Positions 1-6,893 of a stretch of 43,321 nt of DNA are shown here, one piece after another (the first letter of the stretch is position 1; every line of letters begins with the position of its first letter). The notes beneath the pieces were generated by a model. The model worked only from the letters and a program-made list of their open reading frames with translations. It was not told the DNA's origin and made no database searches. A program made the position numbers and the translations under genes. The stretch is from Actinobacteria bacterium OK074 (lineage in GTDB: Bacteria > Actinomycetota > Actinomycetes > Streptomycetales > Streptomycetaceae): positions 1 to 43,321 of the forward strand of contig LJCV01000295.1 of assembly GCA_001298575.1 (NCBI GenBank), written 5' to 3'.

Positions 1-836
1 CGCACGGATCCCACGCCGCCGCCGGCAGGTCCGAGCGGGCGGGCGCCGCGGGCGCGCGCGCCGCGCCGTCCCCGCGACAGCCCGCCCGGGCCGGCCGCTC
101 CGCGTCCGGCAGGCCGCGCGGTGCGCAGCCGGGCTGCTGGGGTGTGGTGGTGCGGGCTAGTGGGGCCTCCAGTACGGGAGTTGGGGGAGCGCGGGGCGCT
201 CCCGGCGGGTCCGCTGCGCTCCCCCGCCTGACGGTCCTTCCGGCTGCGCCTCCAGTCCCTTGGGGCCCGCTGGCGCGGGCCGGGCTGGCTGCGAAGGTGG
301 GGGTCGCTCGTTCGTGTGAGTTCCAGTGTAGTGCATGCATCGGGTTGATGCAGCATGTACCGTTGGCGGAAACACGGGACACCCCCCAACCATCCGGGCG
401 GGGTGCGCATTTTGATACGGCATCAGCGCCGTAATTCAGTTCCACCACTTACCCGAGGAATAACGAATTGGGAAGCTCCGGGCCCGAGCCACAGAACGGT
501 ACCTCAGATATCGGAAAGCTGGGATTCCGGCGTGCGGAGGTACCGGAGACGAACGGCCCCTCGGGCCGGGCGGCGGAACCCGCTACGGACCTCAGCCCCT
601 CTTGTTGGCGCTTGTCCCGTCACGGCCGGCACCACCCGAGACTCAGAGCCGCTGCTGCCGTCCACGACTCGCATGAAGGCCACGGAGCCGCACGCGAAGC
701 CGCCTCAGCCCCATCGGGTCCGGCCGGCACCCGTGGACGCCGGGATGGGTGCGTATAGAGCGATCAAGCATCACCGCAGCTCAGCGGCCATGCCATGTAT
801 CGCTGAGGGCTAGTTGAGTATCAATCGGGACGCACC

Positions 837-854
837 TTTCCCCTAGAGGGGAAA
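837..854. promoter_or_regulatory. Palindromic box 1, TTTCCCCT-AG-AGGGGAAA
   Basis: Arms of 8 bp with a 2-bp centre. It is the best-matched of six related boxes flanking the tandem winged-helix genes at 975-1822. It is probably an operator for one or both of those proteins, by inference. Confidence 0.7.
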
Positions 855-892
855 TGATCATGTGTCGATTCGGGGCAAGTTCGGCGTGGCGG

Positions 893-908
893 TTCCCCTC
901 CAGGGGAA
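893..908. promoter_or_regulatory. Palindromic box 2, TTCCCCTCCAGGGGAA
   Basis: Second copy of the TTCCCCT-N2-AGGGGAA palindrome, 56 bp after box 1 and upstream of the winged-helix gene at 975. Probable protein-binding site. Confidence 0.7.
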
Positions 909-938
909 ATGCCCACTACGGTCAGGGCGCGTACATCG

Positions 939-954
939 TTCCCCTCCAGGGGAA
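939..954. promoter_or_regulatory. Palindromic box 3, TTCCCCTCCAGGGGAA
   Basis: Third copy, preceded by TACATCG as in boxes 4-6. It ends 20 bp before the ATG at 975 and just before its GAGGAG ribosome binding site, so binding here should affect expression of that gene. Autoregulation is an inference. Confidence 0.75.
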
Positions 955-974
955 AGCCCGAGGTGAGGAGCGGT

Positions 975-1445
975 ATGGGCCGGGCAAGGCCAGCAGCCAA
1001 CACGAGCACTGGCGAGTACCTCCAGCTGGAGCTGCTCGACAAGAACGACAAGCCGTTCGCGTGGAGCGGCGGAGGCCGGCACGTCAACGCCAGCAAGAAG
1101 TTGGGCGCGGCGCTGTTCTCGAAGGACAGCGGGTACTCGAAGAATGACAAGCTGGTCTGGGGCTACTACCTGTTCAACTCGCCGCCCGGGGACGAGCCGC
1201 TGCGCGAGAGCTTCCGCGAGATCGGCATCAACCTGGAGCTGCGTCCGAACGCGGTGAGCAAGTCGGTGGGTAGCCTTCATCGTGGGGGCTACCTCCTGGA
1301 GGCGGAGAAGGTGGGCCGGGTGAAGTTCTACAAGCTGAATCCCCGGGCGGCCTACGACGGCTCCTCGGGACAGCAGCGGCACGCCACACAGCACGCGCGC
1401 CACCCATCGACCACCTGCCCGCCGGAGAAGAAGGAGGCGTCATGA
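975..1445 (+). CDS. Winged-helix DNA-binding protein, first of tandem pair
   Basis: A 156-residue protein that I do not recognise by name. Residues of roughly 55-115 look like a winged helix of the MarR/replication-initiator type: a helical segment, a recognition helix around the 'RPNAVSKSVGSLHRGGYL' stretch, then a wing 'GRVKFYKL'. The start ATG has GAGGAG about 6 bases upstream. It overlaps the next gene by 4 bases (ATGA), and that gene encodes a recognisable paralogue sharing the pattern YY...GEP.R.....IG......S.S.GSL...G.L.....GVKFY.L. The gene sits between two groups of TTCCCC/GGGGAA palindromes, which are its likely targets. The role could be transcriptional autoregulation, or plasmid copy or origin control. 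The DNA-binding fold is fairly secure; the biological role is inferred only from position. Confidence 0.8.
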   Translation: MGRARPAANTSTGEYLQLELLDKNDKPFAWSGGGRHVNASKKLGAALFSKDSGYSKNDKLVWGYYLFNSPPGDEPLRESFREIGINLELRPNAVSKSVGSLHRGGYLLEAEKVGRVKFYKLNPRAAYDGSSGQQRHATQHARHPSTTCPPEKKEAS

Positions 1446-1822
1446 CCACGCAGATCGCCGAGCCGTTCGCCCCGCGCTTCATGGAGGCCGCGGAGCTCAA
1501 CGACCTCCTCCTCCGGTCCCAGCTCAAGCAGGGCGCCGACCTCAAGGTCCTCATGTACTACGCCACGGCCGTCCCGATGGGAGAGCCGGTCCGCAGCACC
1601 GCCACGGACATCGGCCGCATGGTCGGCCTGAGCACCACCAGCGCCTCGCGCAGCATCGGCCGGCTCGCCGAGAACGGCTGGCTCCAGCTCGCCTACAGCG
1701 CCGTCGGCGTGAAGTTCTACCGCCTCGGTGCCAAGGCGTCCGGCCTACCGCCGGCGCCCGGAGCGCCGGACGACGACGCGGACGCGCCCCTGGCGACCGT
1801 CCGGCACCTTCATGCCTCCTGA
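1442..1822 (+). CDS. Winged-helix DNA-binding protein, second of tandem pair
   Basis: A 126-residue protein with a winged-helix core at about residues 30-95. It has helices around 'LKVLMYYATAVP', a helix-turn-helix 'ATDIGRMVGLSTTSASRSI', and a wing ending 'GVKFYRLGAKA'. It is translationally coupled to the preceding paralogue through an ATGA overlap and is shorter at the N-terminus, with an acidic Pro/Ala tail. It is followed by a hairpin (1837-1869) and then three more copies of the palindrome found upstream of the operon. The pair may form a heterodimer that reads the palindromes, which is inference. No catalytic motif is present. It could alternatively be an unrecognised small Rep protein. 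Confidence 0.8.
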   Translation: MTTQIAEPFAPRFMEAAELNDLLLRSQLKQGADLKVLMYYATAVPMGEPVRSTATDIGRMVGLSTTSASRSIGRLAENGWLQLAYSAVGVKFYRLGAKASGLPPAPGAPDDDADAPLATVRHLHAS

Positions 1823-1836
1823 CCCGGCCGGTCACC

Positions 1837-1869
1837 ACGGCGCTGCACCTCATCAGGGTGCGGCGCCGT
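1837..1869 (+). terminator. Hairpin terminator after winged-helix pair
   Basis: Arms ACGGCGCTGCACC and GGTGCGGCGCCGT pair at 12 of 13 positions around a 7-base loop, 15 bases after the stop codon of the second winged-helix gene. There is no T-run, as is usual in streptomycetes. Confidence 0.6.
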
Positions 1870-1898
1870 TCTCGTGTCGCGGGAGGGGCGTTACATCG

Positions 1899-1914
1899 TT
1901 CCCCTGTGGGGGAA
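1899..1914. promoter_or_regulatory. Palindromic box 4, TTCCCCTGTGGGGGAA
   Basis: Fourth copy of the box, with 6-bp matched arms and the TACATCG leader. It lies downstream of the winged-helix operon. Confidence 0.65.
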
Positions 1915-2010
1915 ACGGCAGGTGGGACGGCCTTTCGGCCCTGATTCAGGGCCTCTCCCCCGCACGCTGACCTGCGGCGACAGCCGAGCGCCTTCCCCCG
2001 CGATACATCG

Positions 2011-2026
2011 TTCCCCTCCAGGGGAA
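2011..2026. promoter_or_regulatory. Palindromic box 5, TTCCCCTCCAGGGGAA
   Basis: Fifth copy, identical over 16 bp to boxes 2 and 3 and preceded by TACATCG. Confidence 0.7.
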
Positions 2027-2168
2027 ACCTTCGGCGGTCGCGGACGTGTTCCCACGTCAGCGCGCTGCATGGAGAGACGTCGGTATCGCTGGTGCTACCG
2101 CTTTGTTCTGGAGAACCAGAGCAAAGAGCCTGCCGGGCGCCACCGACCCGCGAGAAGCGCGTACATCG

Positions 2169-2184
2169 TTCCCCTGGAGGGGAA
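2169..2184. promoter_or_regulatory. Palindromic box 6, TTCCCCTGGAGGGGAA
   Basis: Sixth copy, preceded by GTACATCG. It lies just before the dyad-rich non-coding region at 2233-2700. Confidence 0.65.
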
Positions 2185-2255
2185 AGGCGCAGATGGACAG
2201 CGCGGCGAGCAGCACCAGCGCGGACGCTGATCATCACCCCCGGGTGATAACCACC

Positions 2256-2307
2256 GGCGGAATGTCCCCCTGGTGCACAGGAATGTGCAGCGGGGGGACA
2301 TCCCGCC
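2256..2307. repeat. Long nested inverted repeat
   Basis: Outer arms GGCGGAATGTCCCCC (2256-2270) and GGGGGACATCCCGCC (2293-2307) match at 14 of 15 positions. Inside them TGCACA (2274-2279) pairs with TGTGCA (2284-2289). This could extrude as a cruciform or serve as a multi-dimer binding site. Confidence 0.75.
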
Positions 2308-2484
2308 GCCACGGTCGACGGACTTCACGCCGATTGCAGTAGCCCGTGTCCACGTAGCCAGCTCCGGTGCAGCGTCCATCTGCTGCACCGGTGAGGCCGG
2401 CCTTGCTACCCGTGCAGCACCCGTGTGCCGCCCGGGTCGGGCGAGTGCTGCCCCGCGAGCAGGACGACCGGAGCAGCACCTGGC

Positions 2485-2666
2485 CTTGCACCCCTGCACT
2501 GCCCTTGCACCCTTCACCACCAGGAGCAGCAGCTCGTGCAGCAGGACGGGCAGCACGCAGGAGGGTGCAAGGGTTCAGGGCGGTGCCGCAGGCCCCCGTC
2601 GGGGCTTCGCCGGGAAGCCGCTGGGGGCCGCCTGAGCGGGCCGCGCCGGAACAGTTTCTTGCACCC
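2485..2666. repeat. CTTGCACCC iterons, four copies
   Basis: CTTGCACCC occurs at 2485-2493, 2504-2512 and 2658-2666, and as its complement GGGTGCAAG at 2563-2571. Additional GTGCAGC/GCTGCAC fragments lie between them. This is a candidate binding array for a replication or regulatory protein. Confidence 0.5.
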
Positions 2667-3131
2667 CAATGTAGTTAGGTACTTGTAGTACCTACGTGCG
2701 GGTTGAACTCTCCCCCCCCCTGAGAGCGGAGCTCGCGGCCGGGAGAGCGAGAACACCCGGCACCGGAGACGAGCCGCGGACAGTCAGCCGGGGAGCCCGA
2801 GGAAGGCACCCGGGCCGCGCGAAGCGCTGTACGCCACTGTGAGAGCCCGAGACGCCCGTGATCGTCGTCCAGGAGTCCGGAAGCGCTCAGAACGCCGCAG
2901 GAGGCCGCACAGCGCCGGGAAGGATCAAGCACGCCCCGGGGTGACGGGCACGGTGGTGAGCTCCGCCCGACCGTGCGAATGCTGCGCACCCACCAGAACC
3001 GCCGACCGAACATCCGCAGCAGCGAGGACTTGCGCAGCCACAGCCCCTACTGCCGGTATCTCGCCTACGGCGGGTGAGGAGAAGCGCCTCGTCATCTGGT
3101 CAGTCAGTCCTACGTCTTCCTCTTACGCGAG

Positions 3132-3178
3132 CGATCCCTCACCAACCGGCGGACCCGATCCCTCACCAAACGACGGAC
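3132..3178. repeat. Tandem near-direct repeat, 24-bp period
   Basis: Two 23-bp copies beginning CGATCCCTCACCAA differ at two positions (3132-3154 and 3156-3178). They lie about 95 bases beyond the toxin stop codon. Function unknown. Confidence 0.6.
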
Positions 3179-3272
3179 ATGGTGCTCTGCAGCGGACCGT
3201 CCTCGCCGTCGGCGCCGGCTTCTTCGACCAGGGCGAGCAGCACGCGGTCGACCTGGTCCAGGACGTCGTGGG

Positions 3273-3545
3273 TCAGACCTCGATGTACGCGACGACGACC
3301 ACGGTCTGAAGAACCGAAACCCAGTACAAGATCCTGACGCGTTCGACGTCGTCGGCGTACTCGCGCAGCCGGGGGCCGGCGGCGGTGCCGGGGAGCGGCT
3401 CGCCCACCTCGGGGTCGACGGAGATGACGACCAGGGCGCGGTCCAGGGCGTGGATGTCCGCCTCGCTGGTGAGGCTCTCCAGCTGCTTCGCGGCGGAGTC
3501 GGAGAACGTGATCCGGGCGCGGTGCGGGCCGTGCGGCCTGGGCAT
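3273..3545 (-). CDS. RelE/ParE-family toxin
   Basis: A 90-residue basic protein of the size of RelE/ParE toxins. It shows the usual order: an N-terminal strand ('ARITFSDSAAKQLESL'), a helical hairpin region, then a C-terminal sheet with 'LREYADDVERVRILYWV' and a terminal hydrophobic strand 'VVVVAYIEV'. RelE toxins cleave mRNA on the ribosome and ParE toxins poison gyrase; the sequence does not decide between them. The ATG overlaps the stop of the upstream gene by one base (TGATG), the antitoxin-toxin order typical of type II modules. Upstream in-frame Met codons would give implausible Pro/Arg-rich extensions. On a plasmid the likely role is post-segregational stabilisation. Confidence 0.8.
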   Translation of the reverse strand: MPRPHGPHRARITFSDSAAKQLESLTSEADIHALDRALVVISVDPEVGEPLPGTAAGPRLREYADDVERVRILYWVSVLQTVVVVAYIEV

Positions 3546-3778
3546 CAGGCGACGGCCGGGCGCTGAGCGGCGAGGCGGGTGAGGTGGGCCTCGCGCAGCT
3601 CTTCCCACGGGGTGCACTGCTCGGGGTCGGGCAGGCCGTTGGCGGCGATGTCCTCCAGGACGGCGGCGAACCGGTCGGCGTCGGCGCGGGTCTTCGCCGC
3701 GTACGCGCGGACCGCGTCGGCGGCGGCGGGCTCCAGCTGCCGGGCGGCGGTGTCGGCGGGGGCCGGCTGTTCGCTCAT
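3545..3778 (-). CDS. Probable antitoxin of RelE-type pair
   Basis: A 77-residue acidic, Ala-rich, mostly helical protein. Its length, its position immediately upstream of the RelE-like gene and the one-base overlap make it the antitoxin. No clear DNA-binding motif stands out, though a short helix region at residues 15-45 may pair with the toxin. The ATG at 3778 has GGAGG 7-8 bases upstream. A longer in-frame reading exists but adds a Pro/Arg-rich, non-protein-like N-terminus. Identification rests on context more than on sequence. Confidence 0.7.
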   Translation of the reverse strand: MSEQPAPADTAARQLEPAAADAVRAYAAKTRADADRFAAVLEDIAANGLPDPEQCTPWEELREAHLTRLAAQRPAVA

Positions 3779-3854
3779 CGAGGGCCTCCAGGGCGCGAAC
3801 GGGCGTGTGCCACCACGGTATCGGCCGTACGGCGGCCGTGGGGCCCGCTCCGCC

Positions 3855-4142
3855 TCACTCGGGCACAGGGCTCGCGGCCGCGGCGCCTTCCACCGTGAGG
3901 CACCAGGGTTCGCCGGCGCACTGCCCGCCGAATCCGGGGGTGGCGCAGGTGCACTCCGGGGCACGCTCCGTCACCTGCGTGATGCGGTAGAGCCCCGGAG
4001 TCATCTTGGCCAGGCGCAGCGCCTGCACCTTCCCCGCGGCCTCTTCGATCGAGGCGGCGTGAGTGGTGTAGATCAAGGTGGTGGCGCCCGGGTGGGACGG
4101 ATCGGTGCAGCGTGCCACGACCTGGTACTCGTAATGCGTCAT
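3855..4142 (-). CDS. Hypothetical protein, 95 aa
   Basis: A small soluble protein beginning 'MTHYEYQVVARCTDPSHPG', with five cysteines (two as 'ECTC') and an alpha/beta look. Each feature fits a small conserved actinomycete plasmid protein, but I do not recognise the family. The ATG at 4142 has GGAGG about 6 bases upstream, which favours it over the longer frame. It reads in the same direction as the toxin-antitoxin pair but is separated from it by 75 bases. No membrane segment or signal peptide is visible. Confidence 0.65.
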   Translation of the reverse strand: MTHYEYQVVARCTDPSHPGATTLIYTTHAASIEEAAGKVQALRLAKMTPGLYRITQVTERAPECTCATPGFGGQCAGEPWCLTVEGAAAASPVPE

Positions 4143-4270
4143 CGCGCCTCCAGGGCTCTCAGGCGGCGCGCGGCGGTGGCGCTGTCGAGGGTCACCCCGG
4201 CGATTCTTCCGCACCTGCCGACCGCCCGGGACCGATCCAGACGGTTACGTTCCGTACCCGCACCCGGCGA

Positions 4271-4397
4271 GGGTGTCACGCTGCTTGGGTGGAGCCGAAA
4301 ACCGGGGGTCGGCCCCGTGATTGCGGGCCCGATTGGCAGCGTGACACCCCAGCGTGACAGCCGAATCGAGGGTGCGTGACACCCGAGCGTGACAGCC
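4271..4397. repeat. Iteron cluster, AGCGTGACA(C/G)CC
   Basis: Five copies: CAGCGTGACACCC at 4337-4349, CAGCGTGACAGCC at 4350-4362, TGCGTGACACCC at 4373-4384, GAGCGTGACAGCC at 4385-4397, and one inverted copy GGGTGTCACGCTG at 4271-4283. The direct copies form two pairs, each with a 13-bp period. They lie between two minus-strand hypothetical genes. This is typical of replication iterons or a multi-site operator. Confidence 0.75.
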
Positions 4398-4416
4398 CGA
4401 TAGTCACCATCAGTCA

Positions 4417-5187
4417 TCAGCGGGCGGGGGTAAGCGCGCGGGTGAGGAACGCGGCGAGCGCACCGGCGGCTTCCGGCTCGGTGGTGGCGAGCCGGGCCGC
4501 GAACGCCAGCTGGTCGAAGTCGACGCCGGGGACCAGGCGGGCGAGTTCGGCGAGCAGCGCGGCGTGCGCGAGGACCGGCGGCGTGAGAAGGCCGGCGGCT
4601 TCCTCGCGTGCGGCCGGATCGCGGTAGTGCCCGAGGTGGGTGGCCAGGGCGCGGGCGAGCCAGGCGTCGACGTCGGCCTGGACGTAGCCGCCGGCTCGCC
4701 GGGTGAGTTCGTCCCGGACCGCTTCGTCGCCGTCGCGGGGCTCGGCCTGCTCCAGGGTGCCGAGCTCGCGCAGCGCCTGGAGCTCGTCGGCGCGGGCCGC
4801 GATCCGGGCGGCTTCTCGCAGCTCGGCTTCCCGGGTGGCGGCGGCCGCGGCGTCGGCGGCGAGCTCGGCCTGGACGACGTCGTCGGCGTCCGGGTCGTAG
4901 ACGGTGCCCGGGACGGCGTCGGCGAGCAGCTGGTCGATGCGCTCCCACTCCGCGAGCTCCGCCGGGCCGCGGGCGTCGTCGGCCAGGTCCTCGTGCCGGG
5001 AAGCCTGCCGGGCGTCGAACCGCGCTTCCTCGAGGGCCGCCGCGACGGCACCGGTGTCCATGCCCTTTGCCCGGCGCCGTACGACGCGACGGCCGATGCG
5101 GGCGGGGTCGACCGGCTCTCGGGGCGCGGCAACGCGCGGGGCGAGCGATCGACGGGTGCCGTCGCCGGGCGGCCACATCCTGGTCAT
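4417..5187 (-). CDS. Hypothetical protein, 256 aa, Ala/Glu-rich
   Basis: I do not recognise this protein. Its N-terminal 45 residues are basic ('RIGRRVVRRRAKG'). The rest is Ala/Glu/Arg-rich and helical, with no membrane segment or signal peptide. The start ATG at 5187 has GAGG six bases upstream; a second Met three codons later is possible. The stop codon lies 20 bases from the AGCGTGACA iterons, which sit downstream of the gene. It is close to the second Tpg-like gene and may belong with replication or end maintenance, but that is only position. Coding nature is supported by codon bias throughout. Confidence 0.65.
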   Translation of the reverse strand: MTRMWPPGDGTRRSLAPRVAAPREPVDPARIGRRVVRRRAKGMDTGAVAAALEEARFDARQASRHEDLADDARGPAELAEWERIDQLLADAVPGTVYDPDADDVVQAELAADAAAAATREAELREAARIAARADELQALRELGTLEQAEPRDGDEAVRDELTRRAGGYVQADVDAWLARALATHLGHYRDPAAREEAAGLLTPPVLAHAALLAELARLVPGVDFDQLAFAARLATTEPEAAGALAAFLTRALTPAR

Positions 5188-5290
5188 CTTCGGCCTCGCA
5201 TTTGTGGGACGGATTCGGAGCGGGCCGCCGCCAGAGCGCGGTCGACGGCCCGCCGGATTGTTTTATAGCAGGTGCGGAAATTCGGCCGGG

Positions 5291-5881
5291 TCAGAACCGG
5301 AAAGAAATTTTCGACACGGACGTGAAATCCGCGCGGAGGCCATCGGCCCGTGTGCCCCATTCCGTGAAATACGACTCCGTTATGGCCTCCGCGACGATCG
5401 GATGCAGATCCTCCTCCGTCGCGCCAGCTTCCTGTAGCTCCAGGATCTGCTTCACATAGGTGGGCGAGATGTCCGTGGTGATCTGGCGCTCGCGGCCATC
5501 GTCCGAGCTGCCCGTGCAGGTGAATCCGAAGTACGCCGTCACCTCCACCATCATCCCCCTGGAGGTGGACGCCTGGGCGCGCGCTTGCGCTCTGACCTGC
5601 GGTTGCCACTCGGATTCGGTCTCCTCCACCAGGGCGGCCTGGAGTCGCTTCTGCGGGGTCGTCAGCTTCCCGGCCCGGTAACGCTCCACGGTCCGGCGCG
5701 AGACGCCCAGTCGCTCCGCCAGGGCCTTGGTCGACCCCTTCGCTCGCGTGAGAAGGAATTTCACCTGTGCCGTGGCGGATTTCGGTGCGGGCCGGGTGAA
5801 GACCTTCCGCTCCGCCCGTGCGAGGGCCTCCAGGACCTTGCCGCGGCCCGGGGCCGGCTGCTGCTGCTCGTGATCGCTCAT
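5291..5881 (-). CDS. Divergent second Tpg-like terminal protein
   Basis: A 196-residue protein that clearly aligns with the canonical Tpg encoded 1 kb away. Shared features are 'FTRPAPKSA' (residues 28-36), a helix-turn-helix with 'LGVSRRTVERYRAGK' (58-72), 'WQPQVRAQARAQA' (92-104), 'GFTCTGSSDD' and 'LQEAGATEEDL', and a terminal 'F.S..KISFRF'. Tpg proteins are covalently bound to the 5' ends of Streptomyces linear replicons and prime telomere patching. The canonical 'GSTD' becomes 'GSSD' (Ser126), so a hydroxyl residue is kept at the position reported to carry the nucleotide. The N-terminus is about 12 residues longer. The start has GGAGG five bases upstream. Alternatives are a paralogue for another telomere type, or a regulator derived from Tpg. 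Confidence 0.8.
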   Translation of the reverse strand: MSDHEQQQPAPGRGKVLEALARAERKVFTRPAPKSATAQVKFLLTRAKGSTKALAERLGVSRRTVERYRAGKLTTPQKRLQAALVEETESEWQPQVRAQARAQASTSRGMMVEVTAYFGFTCTGSSDDGRERQITTDISPTYVKQILELQEAGATEEDLHPIVAEAITESYFTEWGTRADGLRADFTSVSKISFRF

Positions 5882-5903
5882 GCCTCCAGGAACCCACGGT
5901 TCA

Positions 5904-5914
5904 CCTGTGGACAG
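5904..5914. promoter_or_regulatory. CCTGTGGACAG box, DnaA-box-like, copy 1
   Basis: On the minus strand it reads CTGTCCACAGG, one base from the TTGTCCACA DnaA-box consensus. It lies about 25 bases upstream of the second Tpg-like gene. The same 11-mer recurs at 9424 and 13394. Confidence 0.45.
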
Positions 5915-6007
5915 CGGCCGCGCTCCCGCTGCCAAGTCGGCTGTCAGCGCCGGGTGTTAAGCAGGGTCACAGCAGGGGAGGTTGCCGGTGACAAGGGGAG
6001 GGACATC

Positions 6008-6820
6008 GTGGGGAAACGGAACGGGGCGCGCAAGGGTGCCAGGCGGTCAGGGAATCCGGCGCGCCGAGAGGCGGAGCATCGGATCTCAGGCGTCGTGTTG
6101 GGCGAGCGCATGTACTCCGGGGAGGCCGGCCACCGAGCCGGGGTGCAGCCGGGAGACATTCTCCCGGTGAGGGCTCCGGTACTGCCGGACGGCGTCGTGA
6201 TCAGGGACGCGGCCCGCGCCGACAGGGCCGCACTGGAGCCGGTGATCCGGCTGGCTGATCCGGACAACCCCGACGGCTCCTGGCGGGCACTGTCCGAGGT
6301 GATCAGCCAGAGCCTCGACCCAGGGCTGCAGACGTACGCGCGGGTGGTGGAGGAGACGTCGTCCGGCGCGCTGATCGGCGGAATGCTCGCGCTGCCGGCC
6401 ACGTGGGCCTTCACCCATCCCATGCTCATCGGCTCACCCAACGCGCACATCATCGCTGGTCTGGTCGGCTGCCTGGACTCCCTCGCCGTCGTCGACCAGT
6501 GGCGCGGCAAGGGAATCGCGCGTGCCCTGGTCACCGACGCGGAACAGGCGGTCAGCACACATCTGGCCGGAAAGCTGGGCAGTGCCGTACTGCTCGTCAC
6601 GCACGAGCCGGAGCTGACGGACTTCTACGCCGGACTGGGCTTCACGGTGTCCCCGGACGGCATCGGGATCCCCACGCCCACGGGGTTCATCTGCCACGGC
6701 CCGACCAAGGGCTTCCGCTTCTCCGTGAAGCCACTGCGCACCGGCATCCAGATGAAGCCCATGGCCACGCCGTACGGGCGGCAGCTGGTCATCCAGGGCG
6801 TCCTGCCGCTGCCCCGCTGA
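6008..6820 (+). CDS. GNAT-family N-acetyltransferase
   Basis: A 270-residue protein with a GNAT acetyl-CoA-binding motif A at about residues 160-185 ('SLAVVDQWRGKGIARALV'). It is preceded by the usual strand with 'GALIGGMLALPATW' and followed by 'FYAGLGFTVSP', the motif B region common in GNAT enzymes. The substrate cannot be told from sequence. The GTG at 6008 has AGGGGAGGG about 6-8 bases upstream and is preferred to earlier in-frame starts, which would run through the non-coding leader. It is the only plus-strand gene between the winged-helix pair and the transfer region, converges on tpg and shares a perfect hairpin with it. It is probably cargo rather than plasmid core. Confidence 0.85.
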   Translation: MGKRNGARKGARRSGNPARREAEHRISGVVLGERMYSGEAGHRAGVQPGDILPVRAPVLPDGVVIRDAARADRAALEPVIRLADPDNPDGSWRALSEVISQSLDPGLQTYARVVEETSSGALIGGMLALPATWAFTHPMLIGSPNAHIIAGLVGCLDSLAVVDQWRGKGIARALVTDAEQAVSTHLAGKLGSAVLLVTHEPELTDFYAGLGFTVSPDGIGIPTPTGFICHGPTKGFRFSVKPLRTGIQMKPMATPYGRQLVIQGVLPLPR

Positions 6821-6842
6821 GTCGACCCTGGCGGATACGCGA

Positions 6843-6872
6843 GCGAGCCCGGACCAACTGGTCCGGGCTCGC
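6843..6872. terminator. Bidirectional hairpin between GNAT gene and tpg
   Basis: A perfect 13-bp stem, GCGAGCCCGGACC/GGTCCGGGCTCGC, with loop AACT. It sits between the stop codons of the converging acetyltransferase and tpg genes. Confidence 0.85.
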
Positions 6873-6893
6873 GGGCTGTTCGGGGCGCGGCTG

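Larger units (their letters stand above)
1..974. other. Left non-coding region with GC-rich dyads
   Basis: I see no convincing gene here: the open frames have mixed third-position use, no ribosome binding site and no recognisable protein. The first 300 bases are extremely GC-rich and contain short dyads, for example GGGAGCGC/GCGCTCCC at 185-203. Such dyads are common in Streptomyces subtelomeres, but none of the canonical telomere palindromes is recognisable. Bases 300-830 are of lower GC and featureless to my eye. The stretch 837-954 carries three copies of the palindrome listed separately. Bases 1-231 could alternatively be the relaxase C-terminus if the molecule is circular. Confidence 0.6.
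2190..3272. other. Non-coding region rich in dyads and short iterated motifs
   Basis: About 1.1 kb without a convincing gene. Structure seen: a dyad ATCACCC/GGGTGAT (2233-2248), a 52-bp nested dyad (2256-2307), four CTTGCACCC motifs (2485, 2504, 2563 inverted, 2658), a dyad TAGGTAC/GTACCTA (2676-2694), and a 23-bp near-direct repeat (3132-3154 and 3156-3178). Such density suggests an origin, centromere or complex control region rather than spacer. The function is inferred. Confidence 0.55.

Noticed and set aside
1..300. Left edge as a true telomere
   Set aside because: GC-rich dyads are present, but none of the known Streptomyces telomere palindromes is recognisable and the sequence could be coding tail, so I do not call it.
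355..813. 152-codon plus-strand frame in the left region
   Set aside because: Third-position bases are mixed, there is no ribosome binding site, and the peptide has no protein-like pattern.
837..2184. CRISPR-like array formed by the six palindromic boxes
   Set aside because: Spacing is irregular (46 to about 960 bases), genes lie between the copies, and the repeats are too short and palindromic.
2839..3309. 156-codon plus-strand frame before the toxin gene
   Set aside because: Runs through the tandem repeat and the toxin 3' end in antisense; no start signal and poor codon bias.
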